DNA of 38,113 bases from Solobacterium sp. (GCA_024696355.1 JAILGV010000186.1:1-38113); one strand, 5' to 3'; numbered from the stretch's first letter, positions 29,240 to 38,036 are shown. Made by a program: numbers and translations. The notes: a model not told the origin generated them from the letters alone.

Positions 29240-29998
29240 ATGTATCGTTTTGCAGTATACGGAAAAGGCGGCATCGGAAAATCTACGACATGCACGGCAC
29301 TGTCCTGTGCTTTTGCAGAAATGGGCTACAGAGTCATGCAGATCGGATGTGATCCCAAGGCGGATTCCACGCTTTATCTGCATGAAGGGAAACGGATTCC
29401 GTCAATTCTTGAAACATTAAAAAAGAAAAGATCCACGGCTGAACTTGATGACCTGATTGTGACAGGATACCGCGGCATCGTCTGCGCGGAAAGCGGCGGC
29501 CCCACACCGGGACTGGGATGTGCGGGAAGAGGCATCGCGGCCGCTTTTGAAGCGCTGGAGGAGCGTGAGGCGTTTGAAATACTGAAACCGGATATCGTGA
29601 TCTACGACGTTCTCGGTGATGTTGTGTGCGGCGGTTTTGCCATGCCGATCAGGGAGGGATATGCCGATCAGGTTTATATTGTCACTTCCGGGGAAAATAT
29701 GGCGATTTATGCGGCAGCGAATATCGCGGTTGCAGTGGAAAACTTCAGGGAGAGGGGCTATGCATCTCTCGGCGGTGTGATCCTGAACCGCAGAAACGTA
29801 CCTGACGAAAGAAAGAAAGTTGAAGTGCTCTGCGAAGATATTCATACACAGATCGCTGCAGATCTGCCGAGAGACAATCATATAGCGGAGGCTGAAAGTC
29901 AGCTCCGTCCGGTCATGGAAATGTATCCGGACTGTGAATACGCAGTTCAGGTCAGAAAACTCGCGGAATATATGATTGAAAACGGGGTGAACCGATGA
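29240..29998 (+). CDS. NifH-like nitrogenase reductase-type ATPase
   Basis: A 252-residue homolog of nitrogenase iron protein and protochlorophyllide reductase L protein. The P-loop is G8-KGGIGKST16. The two cysteines that hold the inter-subunit [4Fe-4S] cluster are present: C94 in GLGCAGRG and C130 in [12 protein letters not shown]. The conserved Arg after the first Cys (R97) is also kept. It should hydrolyse ATP to deliver electrons to the partner complex encoded next. It is about 20-40 residues shorter than true NifH. It overlaps the next gene by 4 nt (ATGA). No nifE, nifN or nifB is nearby, so nitrogen fixation is unlikely. Confidence 0.92.
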   Translation: MYRFAVYGKGGIGKSTTCTALSCAFAEMGYRVMQIGCDPKADSTLYLHEGKRIPSILETLKKKRSTAELDDLIVTGYRGIVCAESGGPTPGLGCAGRGIAAAFEALEEREAFEILKPDIVIYDVLGDVVCGGFAMPIREGYADQVYIVTSGENMAIYAAANIAVAVENFRERGYASLGGVILNRRNVPDERKKVEVLCEDIHTQIAADLPRDNHIAEAESQLRPVMEMYPDCEYAVQVRKLAEYMIENGVNR

Positions 29999-31296
29999 AT
30001 ACGCCGTATCAGCTGATCAGGGATATGCCGTACAGATACAATGCGGATATCGGACTTGCTTATTCAAGTCCCTGCCGCGGCGTCTGGAACATCGTGCATT
30101 ACGGAACGCTCGTTCCTCAGGGACATCAGATTTTTGTATGTCCGACATCCTGCCTCAGGGGCGTCGTACTGACAACTGCGGAAATGGGCAGGGAGGCGAT
30201 GAAGAAGCTTTCCACGATTACCGTCGGGGAAGACAACATTCTGAACGGGGATATGGAGGAACAGCTCCTGCACGGTACGGAAAAGATTATCAATACGCTT
30301 CATGAAAGACCGCGCATGGTTATGATTTTCACCAGCTGCATCCATCATTTCATGGCTGTCAATTACCAGCGTGTCTACCGGATTCTGAGAAAGGAATACC
30401 CGGACATCGATTTTATTGACTGTTATATGGATCCGATTATGCGCCGTACCGCACCTCCGGATCCGAGCCTGCGCAGGCAGGTTCTCCGGGTGCTGAAGCC
30501 GGCTGAGCATGACAGTCACCGTGTTTCCTTTGTCGGAAACTGCTATCCCATGACGGAATACTGTGATCTCTATGTCCATCTGAAGCGGAACGGAATCGAA
30601 GTCAGTGATCTGACGACAATGAAGAAGTATGACGAGTTCAAGCTTATGGAGCAGTCCTGTCTGAACTTCACATTCAACAACGCAGCCGCCATGGCAGGAA
30701 GGGATCTCAGCATAAGACTGAAGCAGCCCGAAATGAAGATGCGGCCGACATATTTCTATGATGATATTGATGCAGATATGCAGAACGCTTCAGAGACACT
30801 GCAGATTCCCGATGTCTCTGATGAAGAAAAAGCCCGGCTGAGAAAAGAAACAGAGGAGGCGGCGCTGAGACTGAGGGAGAAACTGAACGGGGTTCCTGTT
30901 TCCGTTGATTACACCGCTGTTGTCAGACCGCTTGAATTTGCAGTGTATCTGCTTGAGCACGGCTTCAATGTCGAGTCGGTTCTGATTGATGTCATAACTG
31001 AATCCGAAGAGGTATTCAGAAAGCTTGTTGAAATCAAACCGGATCTCAAAGTATATTCATCGCTCGGATGGAATATGAGGACTGCCGACCGGACGCATGA
31101 GGGGAAGATCCTTGCCGTCGGACAGAAGAGTGCATATTTCAATAACACGAATTATTTTGTCAATGTAGTGGAAAATGCCGGCATGTACGGGTACAGAGGC
31201 ATACTGCATCTGCTCGGACTGATGGAAGAAGCGTTTGATTCGGAAAAGAACATGCCTGTCCTGATACAGGAAAAGGGATGGGGGTGCAGAGTATGA
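29995..31296 (+). CDS. Nitrogenase component 1-type oxidoreductase, NifD-like subunit
   Basis: A 433-residue member of the nitrogenase component 1 family. Candidate P-cluster-type ligands are C27 (SSPCRGV), C49 or C53 (VCPTSCLRG) and C115 (FTSCIHH), spaced like NifD C62, C88 and C154. C222 ([17 protein letters not shown]) falls where NifD C275 anchors the active-site cofactor. In the region matching the NifD H442 loop ([10 protein letters not shown] against GPYHGYDG) the His is replaced by Tyr. The active-site metal centre, if any, should therefore differ from FeMo-co. The protein ends in GWGCRV. It overlaps both neighbours by 4 nt. The alignment was done by eye. Confidence 0.88.
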   Translation: MNTPYQLIRDMPYRYNADIGLAYSSPCRGVWNIVHYGTLVPQGHQIFVCPTSCLRGVVLTTAEMGREAMKKLSTITVGEDNILNGDMEEQLLHGTEKIINTLHERPRMVMIFTSCIHHFMAVNYQRVYRILRKEYPDIDFIDCYMDPIMRRTAPPDPSLRRQVLRVLKPAEHDSHRVSFVGNCYPMTEYCDLYVHLKRNGIEVSDLTTMKKYDEFKLMEQSCLNFTFNNAAAMAGRDLSIRLKQPEMKMRPTYFYDDIDADMQNASETLQIPDVSDEEKARLRKETEEAALRLREKLNGVPVSVDYTAVVRPLEFAVYLLEHGFNVESVLIDVITESEEVFRKLVEIKPDLKVYSSLGWNMRTADRTHEGKILAVGQKSAYFNNTNYFVNVVENAGMYGYRGILHLLGLMEEAFDSEKNMPVLIQEKGWGCRV

Positions 31297-32435
31297 GAGA
31301 CTGGCATACACATGTATATACATCCACCTATACGGCAGATGTCTCCGGTGTCTGCTCTGCCATGTATGAACTCGGCGGAATGACCGTGCTTCATGATCCT
31401 TCCGGCTGCAATTCGACTTATACGACACATGACGAACCGCGCTGGTATGATTCGAAATCACTGATGTTTGTCTCGGGCCTTGATGAACTCACGGCAGTCT
31501 ACGGTGATGATTCCGTCCTGATCAATGATGTGAAAAAGGCCGCAGAAGACCTGAAGCCGCGCTTCATCACCCTGTGCGGTGCATCGATTCCGCATATTAT
31601 TGCTTTTGATTACCGGGGAACGGCAAGGCTGATCGAAAAAGAAACAGGGATTCCCGTGCTTCCCGTGGCAACAGACGGACTGAAGTCCTATGTAAGCGGT
31701 GTGGATCTTGCCCTGCGTGAGTGGATCAGAAGATTTGCGGATGAAACGGAGGAACCGGTGAAGAACTGCATCAATCTTCTCGGTGTCACGCCGATTGATT
31801 TCTCCGGTCCGGCAAACGTAAAGGCAATGAAGAAAACATTTGAAGATCTCGGATTTACCGTAAACGGCTGCTTTGCCATGGAAGATTCCTTTGAGAATCT
31901 GACGCATGCATACCGTGCCTCGGTCAATGTCGCGGTTTCTTCGGCCGGACTCAAAACCGCACGCTATATGAAGGCAAGAAAGAACATCCCGTATGTCGTC
32001 GGACTTCCGGTCGGCAAATATATGGCAGGACGTATGGCGGATGCCATCCTGCAGGCACAGGAGGACGGCAGAAACAGGACAGCCTTTGATGAGCGCACGG
32101 AAGGAGATATTCTGGTAATCGGTGAAGAGGTTTATGCAAAGTCCATGGCCGAAGCCGTCAGCCGTACCGGATTCGCAGCCGGAAGAGGACTGGCTGCCGC
32201 GGCTTTATGGCCCGATACGGATGAAGGACTGGACGAGGACGATCTGTATGACAGGGTTAACCGGTCACAAATCGTCATCTGCGATCCGCTGTTCTTCAAT
32301 GTGTTCGCGGATGAAAAAACAAAAATGATTGAACTTCCTCATGAAGGATATTCGGGAAGAATCTTCAGAGACAGGATTCCCGTATTTGCCTCCGGGGAAT
32401 TTGATGCAGAAGCATTTATAGAAAGAGGAAAATGA
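31293..32435 (+). CDS. Nitrogenase component 1-type oxidoreductase, NifK-like subunit
   Basis: A 380-residue partner of the preceding subunit. C21 (SGVCSAMYEL), C39 (DPSGCNS) and C95 (TLCGAS) lie at spacings like NifK C70, C95 and C153, so a shared iron-sulfur cluster between the two subunits is likely. The rest has the repeated alpha/beta layout of component 1 proteins (INLLGVTPIDFSGPANVKAM near 160, VVGLPVGKYMAGRMADAI near 232). The ATG at 31293 forms the same ATGA overlap as the gene pair before it and has GGGGG upstream. An ATG at 31278 would add five residues. It is much shorter than NifK. Confidence 0.87.
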   Translation: MRDWHTHVYTSTYTADVSGVCSAMYELGGMTVLHDPSGCNSTYTTHDEPRWYDSKSLMFVSGLDELTAVYGDDSVLINDVKKAAEDLKPRFITLCGASIPHIIAFDYRGTARLIEKETGIPVLPVATDGLKSYVSGVDLALREWIRRFADETEEPVKNCINLLGVTPIDFSGPANVKAMKKTFEDLGFTVNGCFAMEDSFENLTHAYRASVNVAVSSAGLKTARYMKARKNIPYVVGLPVGKYMAGRMADAILQAQEDGRNRTAFDERTEGDILVIGEEVYAKSMAEAVSRTGFAAGRGLAAAALWPDTDEGLDEDDLYDRVNRSQIVICDPLFFNVFADEKTKMIELPHEGYSGRIFRDRIPVFASGEFDAEAFIERGK

Positions 32436-32436
32436 A

Positions 32437-33627
32437 ATGAACAGAACTTTTCGGAAATTCCTGGCTGCCGTGCTGTGTGCCGGCATGCTGGCAGGATGCG
32501 GATCATCCGCATCTTCCACAGGGGAAAAACCTGCGGAATCCGGTGCGGAGCAGACCGCGGAATCAGCGGCTGAAGAGACTGCCGGAGAAGCTGAGAAAGG
32601 TTTTGTGACAATTACGGACCACGCCGACCGTACCGTTGAAGTTCCGACGGATCCCGAAAAGGTTGCGGTTCTCGGAATTCTGCCGCTGCCTTCGGTACTG
32701 ACGGTGTACCTCAACAGTGCGGAGACAATCTGCGCCATGGAACCGGCAAGCATGAATGCCGCAAAGAACGGCATCCTGAGTCAGCTGTATCCGGAAATTC
32801 TCAATGTCAGCACTGACATTATGGACGGTGACGATGTAAATATCGAAGCACTTCTGGCTATGGAGCCGGACATCGTATTCTTCAATGCCGGCAACAAGGC
32901 CGAACTGGAAAAGCTGGAAAATGCCGGTATGACAGCTGTCGGCGTATCACCGACAAAGTGGTCCTATGACTGCATCCGCACATACAACGAATGGATTTCA
33001 CTGCTGAATCAGATCTATCCGTCCCGGGCAGCCGGAATCGAAAGAAGCGTTGATGATACTTCAAATAAGATCTATGAAGAGATTCAGGCAAAAACAGCGG
33101 ATATCCCGCAGGAGGAACGGCAGAAGGTTCTTTTCCTGTTCCAGTATGACGAAAATACGATGATTACATCCGGAAAGTCCTTCTTCGGTCAGTGGTGGTG
33201 TGACGCCGTCGGTGCGCTCAATGCCGCAAACGAAGTGGCCGCAGACAACTCCAACGCCAAGATCACGATGGAACAGGTATATGCCTGGAATCCCGATGTC
33301 ATTGTAATTACCAATTTTACGGGAACACAGCCGGAGGATCTTTACAATAACGCAGTCGGAAGCGACGACTGGAGTACGGTCAAAGCCGTTCAGGATCACA
33401 GAGTATACAAGATGCCGCTGGGCACATACAGAACATATACGCCGGGCGTCGATACACCGATGACGCTGAAATGGCTTGCCCAGGCTGTCTATCCTGATCT
33501 GTTTGAGGATTACGACATCATTTCCGATGTAAAGGAATACTACAATGCACTGTACGGGATTGCCCTGACGGATGAGCAGATTGAAAGCATGTACAATCCC
33601 AACCGCGCCGCCGGAAGCTGGCATTGA
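32437..33627 (+). CDS. ABC transporter substrate-binding lipoprotein (FecB/BtuF type)
   Basis: A 396-residue exported lipoprotein with lipobox LAGC (lipid-modified C21) and a low-complexity Ala/Glu/Ser linker to about residue 50. Its fold is the two-lobed type with a rigid helix that captures iron-siderophore, heme or cobalamin-like ligands (FVTITDHADRTVEVP, KVAVLGILPLPSVL, ALLAMEPDIVFFNAG, YAWNPDVIVITNF). The ligand is not evident from sequence. It starts 1 nt after the NifK-like gene, so it is co-transcribed with the reductase. It probably brings in a metal, cofactor or substrate for it. Confidence 0.92.
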   Translation: MNRTFRKFLAAVLCAGMLAGCGSSASSTGEKPAESGAEQTAESAAEETAGEAEKGFVTITDHADRTVEVPTDPEKVAVLGILPLPSVLTVYLNSAETICAMEPASMNAAKNGILSQLYPEILNVSTDIMDGDDVNIEALLAMEPDIVFFNAGNKAELEKLENAGMTAVGVSPTKWSYDCIRTYNEWISLLNQIYPSRAAGIERSVDDTSNKIYEEIQAKTADIPQEERQKVLFLFQYDENTMITSGKSFFGQWWCDAVGALNAANEVAADNSNAKITMEQVYAWNPDVIVITNFTGTQPEDLYNNAVGSDDWSTVKAVQDHRVYKMPLGTYRTYTPGVDTPMTLKWLAQAVYPDLFEDYDIISDVKEYYNALYGIALTDEQIESMYNPNRAAGSWH

Positions 33628-33642
33628 TGAACAGAGGTTGTT

Positions 33643-34653
33643 TTGAATACTGAAAGACGCTACAAAATATGGATGACCGTGACAGCCGTGCTGATTGTTT
33701 TCAGCGCGGCTGCTGCTTTGTGCATGGGTCAGTTCCGTATTCCGCTTGACAAGGTAATCGCCGAGCTCACCGGCAGGGGATCAGACATGGCCAATGCACA
33801 TACCGTGCTGTTTCAGATCCGGATTCCGAGGATTCTGCTTTCCATGCTGGCCGGAGCGGGACTTGCGGTATCGGGTGCTGCCTTCCAGAGTCTGTTCTCC
33901 AATCCGATGGCCACACCGGACACCCTGGGAACTGCAAACGGGGCAAGCTTCGGTGCGGCACTGGGCATTCTGCTCGGTTTCGGGGCGTTCAGAGTGCAGC
34001 TGACAGCGCTGGTTTTCGGAATTTCGGCAGTGATGCTGGTATTTGCCGTAACCAGGAGCGCTTCCGGTCAGTCGTCACCGTCGATGATTATGGTGATTCT
34101 CGGCGGCATGGTGATCAGCTCGCTGTTTTCGGCGCTGACCACACTGATCAAATTTGTGGCAGACCCGCAGGATGTTCTGCCGGTGATTACGTTCTGGCTG
34201 ATGGGAAGCTTTTCATCAACGACACAGAAGTCGTTCCTTTACGGATCACCGCTGATTATTGCCGGAACGGCAGTGATCTGCCTGCTGCGCTACCGTCTTA
34301 ACGCACTGTCTTTATCAGAGGATGAAGCCAGATCGCTCGGTGTGAACCTGCCTCTGGTCAGAGGACTGGTCATTGCGTCGGCATCGGCTGTCACTGCTTC
34401 GGTTGTGGCGATGTGCGGCGTGATCGGATGGGTGGGACTGCTGGTTCCCCATATTGCCCGGATGGTGCTGGGCAATGACAACAGCAGGGTCGTGCCTGCC
34501 TCGGTTACGTTCGGGGCTTTGTTCATGCTGGTTGTTGACACAATTGCTAGATGCGCCGCATCCTCGGAAATCCCTGTATCTGTTCTGACTGCCGTGATCG
34601 GAGCTCCGGTATTTATTCTTCTTCTGAGAAGATCGGGAGGTATCGGCAGATGA
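33643..34653 (+). CDS. FecCD/BtuC-type ABC importer permease
   Basis: A 336-residue polytopic permease with about nine to ten helices. It carries the family signature GAAFQSLFSNPMATPDTLG near residue 85 and the cytoplasmic coupling stretch SLSEDEARSLGVNLP near 222. It should form a dimer as the channel for the ligand bound by the upstream lipoprotein. The start is TTG 33643 with AGAGG upstream; the first downstream ATG (33670) would cut into the first helix. It overlaps the ATPase gene by 4 nt. Confidence 0.93.
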   Translation: MNTERRYKIWMTVTAVLIVFSAAAALCMGQFRIPLDKVIAELTGRGSDMANAHTVLFQIRIPRILLSMLAGAGLAVSGAAFQSLFSNPMATPDTLGTANGASFGAALGILLGFGAFRVQLTALVFGISAVMLVFAVTRSASGQSSPSMIMVILGGMVISSLFSALTTLIKFVADPQDVLPVITFWLMGSFSSTTQKSFLYGSPLIIAGTAVICLLRYRLNALSLSEDEARSLGVNLPLVRGLVIASASAVTASVVAMCGVIGWVGLLVPHIARMVLGNDNSRVVPASVTFGALFMLVVDTIARCAASSEIPVSVLTAVIGAPVFILLLRRSGGIGR

Positions 34654-35447
34654 AGTTCGAAGTGAAAAACGCCTCCTTTTCATTCGGGAGCGAACAGGTA
34701 TTCAGAAATGTCAGTATGACTGCGGAAAAGGGAAGAATTGTTTCCGTGCTGGGGCCCAACGGAGCCGGAAAGACCACGCTGCTGCGGTGCATGCTGGGCT
34801 TTCTGAAACCCGATCAGGGGGAAATCCTGATTGACGGAAAACCGAAGGCACAGATATCAAATACTGAATTCTGGAAAAAGACAGCCTATGTTCCGCAGGC
34901 AAGAATGCAGTCGTTTCCCTACAGTGTGGAGGAAACCGTCCTGATGGGCAGAAGCCCGTATCTTTCGATTTTCCGGATGCCTTCGGAGAATGACAGGAAG
35001 ATTGCCGAAAAGGCAATGGAAATGGCGGGAATCCTGCATCTGAGAAACAAGAACTGCGCCAGGATATCGGGAGGTGAGCTGCAGCTTACCCTGATCGCAA
35101 GAGCGCTTGCCCAGCAGCCGGAGATGCTTGTCATGGATGAGCCGGAAACCGGACTGGATTTCCGCAATCAGCTGATCGTAATCGGGCTGATCGAAAAGCT
35201 CTGCAGAGAGGACGGCCTGTCGATTATTTTTAATACCCATTATCCGGAACACGCATTCGGCATCAGTCATGATACACTGTTGCTGAAGGCAGACGGCACT
35301 GCACTGTTCGGAAATACCTCCGAAATCCTGACACCTGAAAACATGAGAGATGCGTTCGGTGTGGAAATCCGTATGGTTTCACAGACAGTGGACGGAAGGA
35401 ATGTATCATCAATCATACCGGTAGGGCTGGTACAGAAGGAGAACTGA
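34650..35447 (+). CDS. FecE/BtuD-type ABC importer ATPase
   Basis: A 265-residue ATPase with Walker A G35-PNGAGKTT43, an ABC signature that reads ISGGELQ (from I139, in place of LSGGQ) and Walker B LVMDEPETGLD (D163, E164). It powers the importer made with the two genes before it. The ATG at 34650 overlaps the permease stop (ATGA) and has GGGAGG upstream. The substitution of the usual Arg after the signature Gln/Glu by Leu-Thr is mild. It ends 1 nt before hydF. Confidence 0.93.
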   Translation: MKFEVKNASFSFGSEQVFRNVSMTAEKGRIVSVLGPNGAGKTTLLRCMLGFLKPDQGEILIDGKPKAQISNTEFWKKTAYVPQARMQSFPYSVEETVLMGRSPYLSIFRMPSENDRKIAEKAMEMAGILHLRNKNCARISGGELQLTLIARALAQQPEMLVMDEPETGLDFRNQLIVIGLIEKLCREDGLSIIFNTHYPEHAFGISHDTLLLKADGTALFGNTSEILTPENMRDAFGVEIRMVSQTVDGRNVSSIIPVGLVQKEN

Positions 35448-35448
35448 G

Positions 35449-36645
35449 ATGGAAACACCTTCATCAAACAGAATACATATTGGTTTTTTCGGGCGGATGA
35501 ATGCGGGGAAGTCTTCCCTGATCAACGCCTTTACCGGACAGCCTGTGTCGATCGTAAATGAAACTGCAGGCACAACGACCGATGTTGTCAGAAAACCCAT
35601 GGAAATACACGGAATCGGTGCCTGTACGCTGCTTGACACAGCCGGTTTTGATGATGCCGGGGAGCTCGGAAGACAGAGAACCGCGGCAGCCGAAAAAGCA
35701 GCCGCGGCCGCAGATCTTGCCGTGGTCCTGTTCGGAAACGATGATTATGAAGCCGAAAAGCAGTGGATCAGACAGTTCAGGGAACGCAGAACGCCGGTGA
35801 TCGGCGTATTCTCGCAGATGGATGTCCGCAGCCGTGAAAAAACATTTGAAGCAGCCGCGAAGCTGGAAGAGGAGCTGCATATTCCGGTATGCACCGTCAG
35901 CAGCAAAACAGGAGAAGGACTGGAAGAACTGCGCAGAACCATGGTTGAAGTCATGCAGGGGACAAAGCGCAGAAGCGTCACAGCCGGCCTGGTCAAAGAG
36001 GGGGACGTTGCCGTACTGGTCATGCCGCAGGACAAACAGGCGCCGGAGGGAAGACTGATCCTGCCGGAAGTTCAGACGATCAGAGATCTTCTGGATAAGG
36101 ACTGCATTGCGGTATGTACATCGGTTGAAAAGCTTCCTGCCGTCCTGGCGGGACTGAAGAAAGATCCGGATATTGTAATCACGGATTCCCAGGCGTTTAA
36201 GGAAGTGTATCCGCTTGTGCCGGAATCGGTGAAGCTGACGTCTTTCTCAATCCTTTTTGCTGGTCTGAAGGGGGATATACGCTATTATGCGGAAAGTGCG
36301 AAGGCAATTGCCCGGCTGAATGAGAATTCCCGCGTGCTGATCGCCGAATGCTGCACGCATGCACCGATGGAGGAAGATATCGGCAGGGTGAAGATCCCGC
36401 GTCTGCTGAGAAAAAAGGCAGGACAGAACCTGCAGGTGGATATTAAGGCGGGAGTTGATTTTCCGGAAGATGCTTCGGATTATGATCTGATCATCCAGTG
36501 CGGGGGATGTATGTTCAACCGCAAATATGTCATGTCAAGAATTGAAAGTGCGAAACAGGCCAATGTTCCCATGACCAACTACGGAATCGCAATTGCGTAT
36601 CTCAACGGCATTCTGGATCATGTGACACTGCCTGAGGAAGGATAA
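35449..36645 (+). CDS. hydF: [FeFe]-hydrogenase maturation GTPase HydF (variant)
   Basis: A 398-residue HydF, the GTPase and iron-sulfur scaffold on which the H-cluster diiron unit is assembled before transfer to HydA. Domains are a GTPase (P-loop GRMNAGKSS, ETAGTTTDVV, DTAGFDD), a dimerisation domain, and the C-terminal cluster domain with C302-T-H304 and Q350-C351-G-G-C354. The usual His before the CGGC pair is Gln here, and the GTPase G4 motif NKxD reads SQMD. Both changes may alter cluster ligation and nucleotide binding. It starts 1 nt after the ABC ATPase, with AAGGAG upstream, and is 4 nt ahead of the next gene. Confidence 0.93.
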   Translation: METPSSNRIHIGFFGRMNAGKSSLINAFTGQPVSIVNETAGTTTDVVRKPMEIHGIGACTLLDTAGFDDAGELGRQRTAAAEKAAAAADLAVVLFGNDDYEAEKQWIRQFRERRTPVIGVFSQMDVRSREKTFEAAAKLEEELHIPVCTVSSKTGEGLEELRRTMVEVMQGTKRRSVTAGLVKEGDVAVLVMPQDKQAPEGRLILPEVQTIRDLLDKDCIAVCTSVEKLPAVLAGLKKDPDIVITDSQAFKEVYPLVPESVKLTSFSILFAGLKGDIRYYAESAKAIARLNENSRVLIAECCTHAPMEEDIGRVKIPRLLRKKAGQNLQVDIKAGVDFPEDASDYDLIIQCGGCMFNRKYVMSRIESAKQANVPMTNYGIAIAYLNGILDHVTLPEEG

Positions 36646-36649
36646 AAAT

Positions 36650-36898
36650 ATGGAAGAGACAAGAATCGCAGTCATTGCCGTTATTGTGGAAGACGGCACC
36701 AAGGTATCAATGATGAACGAAATACTGCACGAATATGCGGACAGTATCATCGGCAGGATGGGCATTCCCTACCGTGCAAAAAATCTCAGCCTGATCTCTG
36801 TGGCTGTCGATGCGCCTCTGGATACGATCAATGCTCTGACCGGAAAGCTCGGAAAGATTGAAGGCATTTCCGTCAAGACAGCATTATCCAAAGCGTAA
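36650..36898 (+). CDS. TM1266-family small protein (iron-only hydrogenase system putative regulator)
   Basis: An 82-residue protein of alternating strands and helices (ACT-like, as in NikR C-termini): RIAVIAVIVEDGTKVSMMNEI, then IIGRMGIPYRAKNLSLISVAV and INALTGKLGKIEGISVK. It matches the small protein commonly encoded with hydE, hydF and hydG. Its role, probably ligand sensing, is not established. It is placed between hydF and hydE with gaps of 4 and 1 nt. Confidence 0.9.
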   Translation: MEETRIAVIAVIVEDGTKVSMMNEILHEYADSIIGRMGIPYRAKNLSLISVAVDAPLDTINALTGKLGKIEGISVKTALSKA

Positions 36899-36899
36899 T

Positions 36900-37958
36900 A
36901 TGAACAGAGTAACAGAACTGATTGATGAGCTGTTTGAAAAGAAGAATCTTTCAAAGGAAGACTTCATATTTCTGATCAATCACAGAAGTGAGGAAGCGGC
37001 ACAGTATCTTTTTGAAAAGGCAGGTATCCGAAGAAGGGAAAACTTCGGGAACGGGATTTACATCAGAGGAATTGTCGAGTTTTCCTCATACTGCAGGTGT
37101 GACTGTTTTTACTGCGGTCTGCGCAGGTCAAATCAGCATTGTGAAAGATACCGTCTGAGCAGGGAGGATATACTGCAGTGCTGCCGGAGCGGTTATGAAT
37201 ACGGCTTCCGTACATTTGTTCTGCAGTCAGGGGAAGATCTGACCTACAGTGATGACGATATCTGTGACATAGTAAGACAGATCAAACAGGAAATGCCTGA
37301 CTGTGCCGTCACTCTGTCCATCGGTGAAAAGAGCTTCGAAAGCTATCAGAAGTACTATGATGCCGGTGCAGACAGATATCTTCTGCGCCATGAAACAGCC
37401 TCCCCGGAGCTTTACAAACGGCTGCATCCGTCCGGACAGACGCTTGAAAACAGAATCCGCTGCCTTTATGACCTGAAGAAGATCGGCTATCAGGTCGGTG
37501 CGGGAATGATGATTCAGGCGCCTTATCAGACCGCCGAAGATCTTGCTGAAGATTTTGTGTTTCTGAAACAGCTCGAACCGGATATGATCGGTGTCGGTCC
37601 GTTTATTCCCCACAGGGATACCCCGTTCAGGGACTTCAGTGCCGGAAGCCTGGAGCTTACCCTGTTTGTCCTGGGGATTCTGCGCTGCATGTTCCCGAAG
37701 GTTTTGCTTCCGAGCACAACCGCACTGGGGACAATTGATCCTGCGGGAAGGGAAAAAGGAGTTCTAGCCGGCGGAAATGTTATTATGCCCAATCTTTCGC
37801 CGCAGCGGGTCAGGGGAAAGTATCTCCTGTACAACAACAAGCTCACAAGCAGTGATGACGCAAGGGGAAGCGTGGAAAATCTGAGAAACAGGATGGAGAC
37901 AATCGGGTGTGAAGTGGTGATTTCAAGAGGCGACGCACCCGGAAAAGGTCCGCATTGA
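36900..37958 (+). CDS. hydE: [FeFe]-hydrogenase maturation radical SAM enzyme HydE
   Basis: A 352-residue radical S-adenosylmethionine barrel enzyme. The cluster motif is C65-x3-C69-x2-C72 within SSYCRCDCFYCGLRRSN; the CGLRR tail distinguishes HydE from BioB and PylB. HydE works on the cysteine-bound iron complex supplied by HydG during H-cluster synthesis. The optional second cluster of some HydEs would need several C-terminal cysteines, and only one is present. The ATG at 36900 follows the previous stop by 1 nt. No hydG is found on either side within the window. A terminator follows. Confidence 0.93.
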   Translation: MNRVTELIDELFEKKNLSKEDFIFLINHRSEEAAQYLFEKAGIRRRENFGNGIYIRGIVEFSSYCRCDCFYCGLRRSNQHCERYRLSREDILQCCRSGYEYGFRTFVLQSGEDLTYSDDDICDIVRQIKQEMPDCAVTLSIGEKSFESYQKYYDAGADRYLLRHETASPELYKRLHPSGQTLENRIRCLYDLKKIGYQVGAGMMIQAPYQTAEDLAEDFVFLKQLEPDMIGVGPFIPHRDTPFRDFSAGSLELTLFVLGILRCMFPKVLLPSTTALGTIDPAGREKGVLAGGNVIMPNLSPQRVRGKYLLYNNKLTSSDDARGSVENLRNRMETIGCEVVISRGDAPGKGPH

Positions 37959-37970
37959 CAACAGGGATGG

Positions 37971-37992
37971 GAAAGCGGCTGTGCCGCTTTTC
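37971..37992 (+). terminator. Rho-independent terminator after hydE
   Basis: AAAGCGGC and GCCGCTTT form an 8-bp stem with a TGT loop and a short T tail (TTCTGTTTT), closing the nine-gene operon. Confidence 0.8.
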
Positions 37993-37995
37993 TGT

Positions 37996-38008
37996 TTTCG
38001 TAAATCAT
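37996..38008 (+). repeat. 13-bp repeat, right copy (operon flank)
   Basis: TTTCGTAAATCAT is identical to 29097-29109. It lies between the hydE terminator and the RpiR-type gene. Confidence 0.45.
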
Positions 38009-38036
38009 GAGAGAATACAGACGGAGGCAGAAGTAT

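Noticed and set aside
29240-32435. True nitrogen-fixing nitrogenase
   Set aside because: No nifE, nifN or nifB, subunits much shorter than NifD/NifK, and the FeMo-co His position is apparently Tyr.
36900-37958. Biotin synthase or PylB as identity of the radical SAM enzyme
   Set aside because: The CGLRRSN stretch after the cluster motif and the hydF/TM1266 neighbours fit HydE better.
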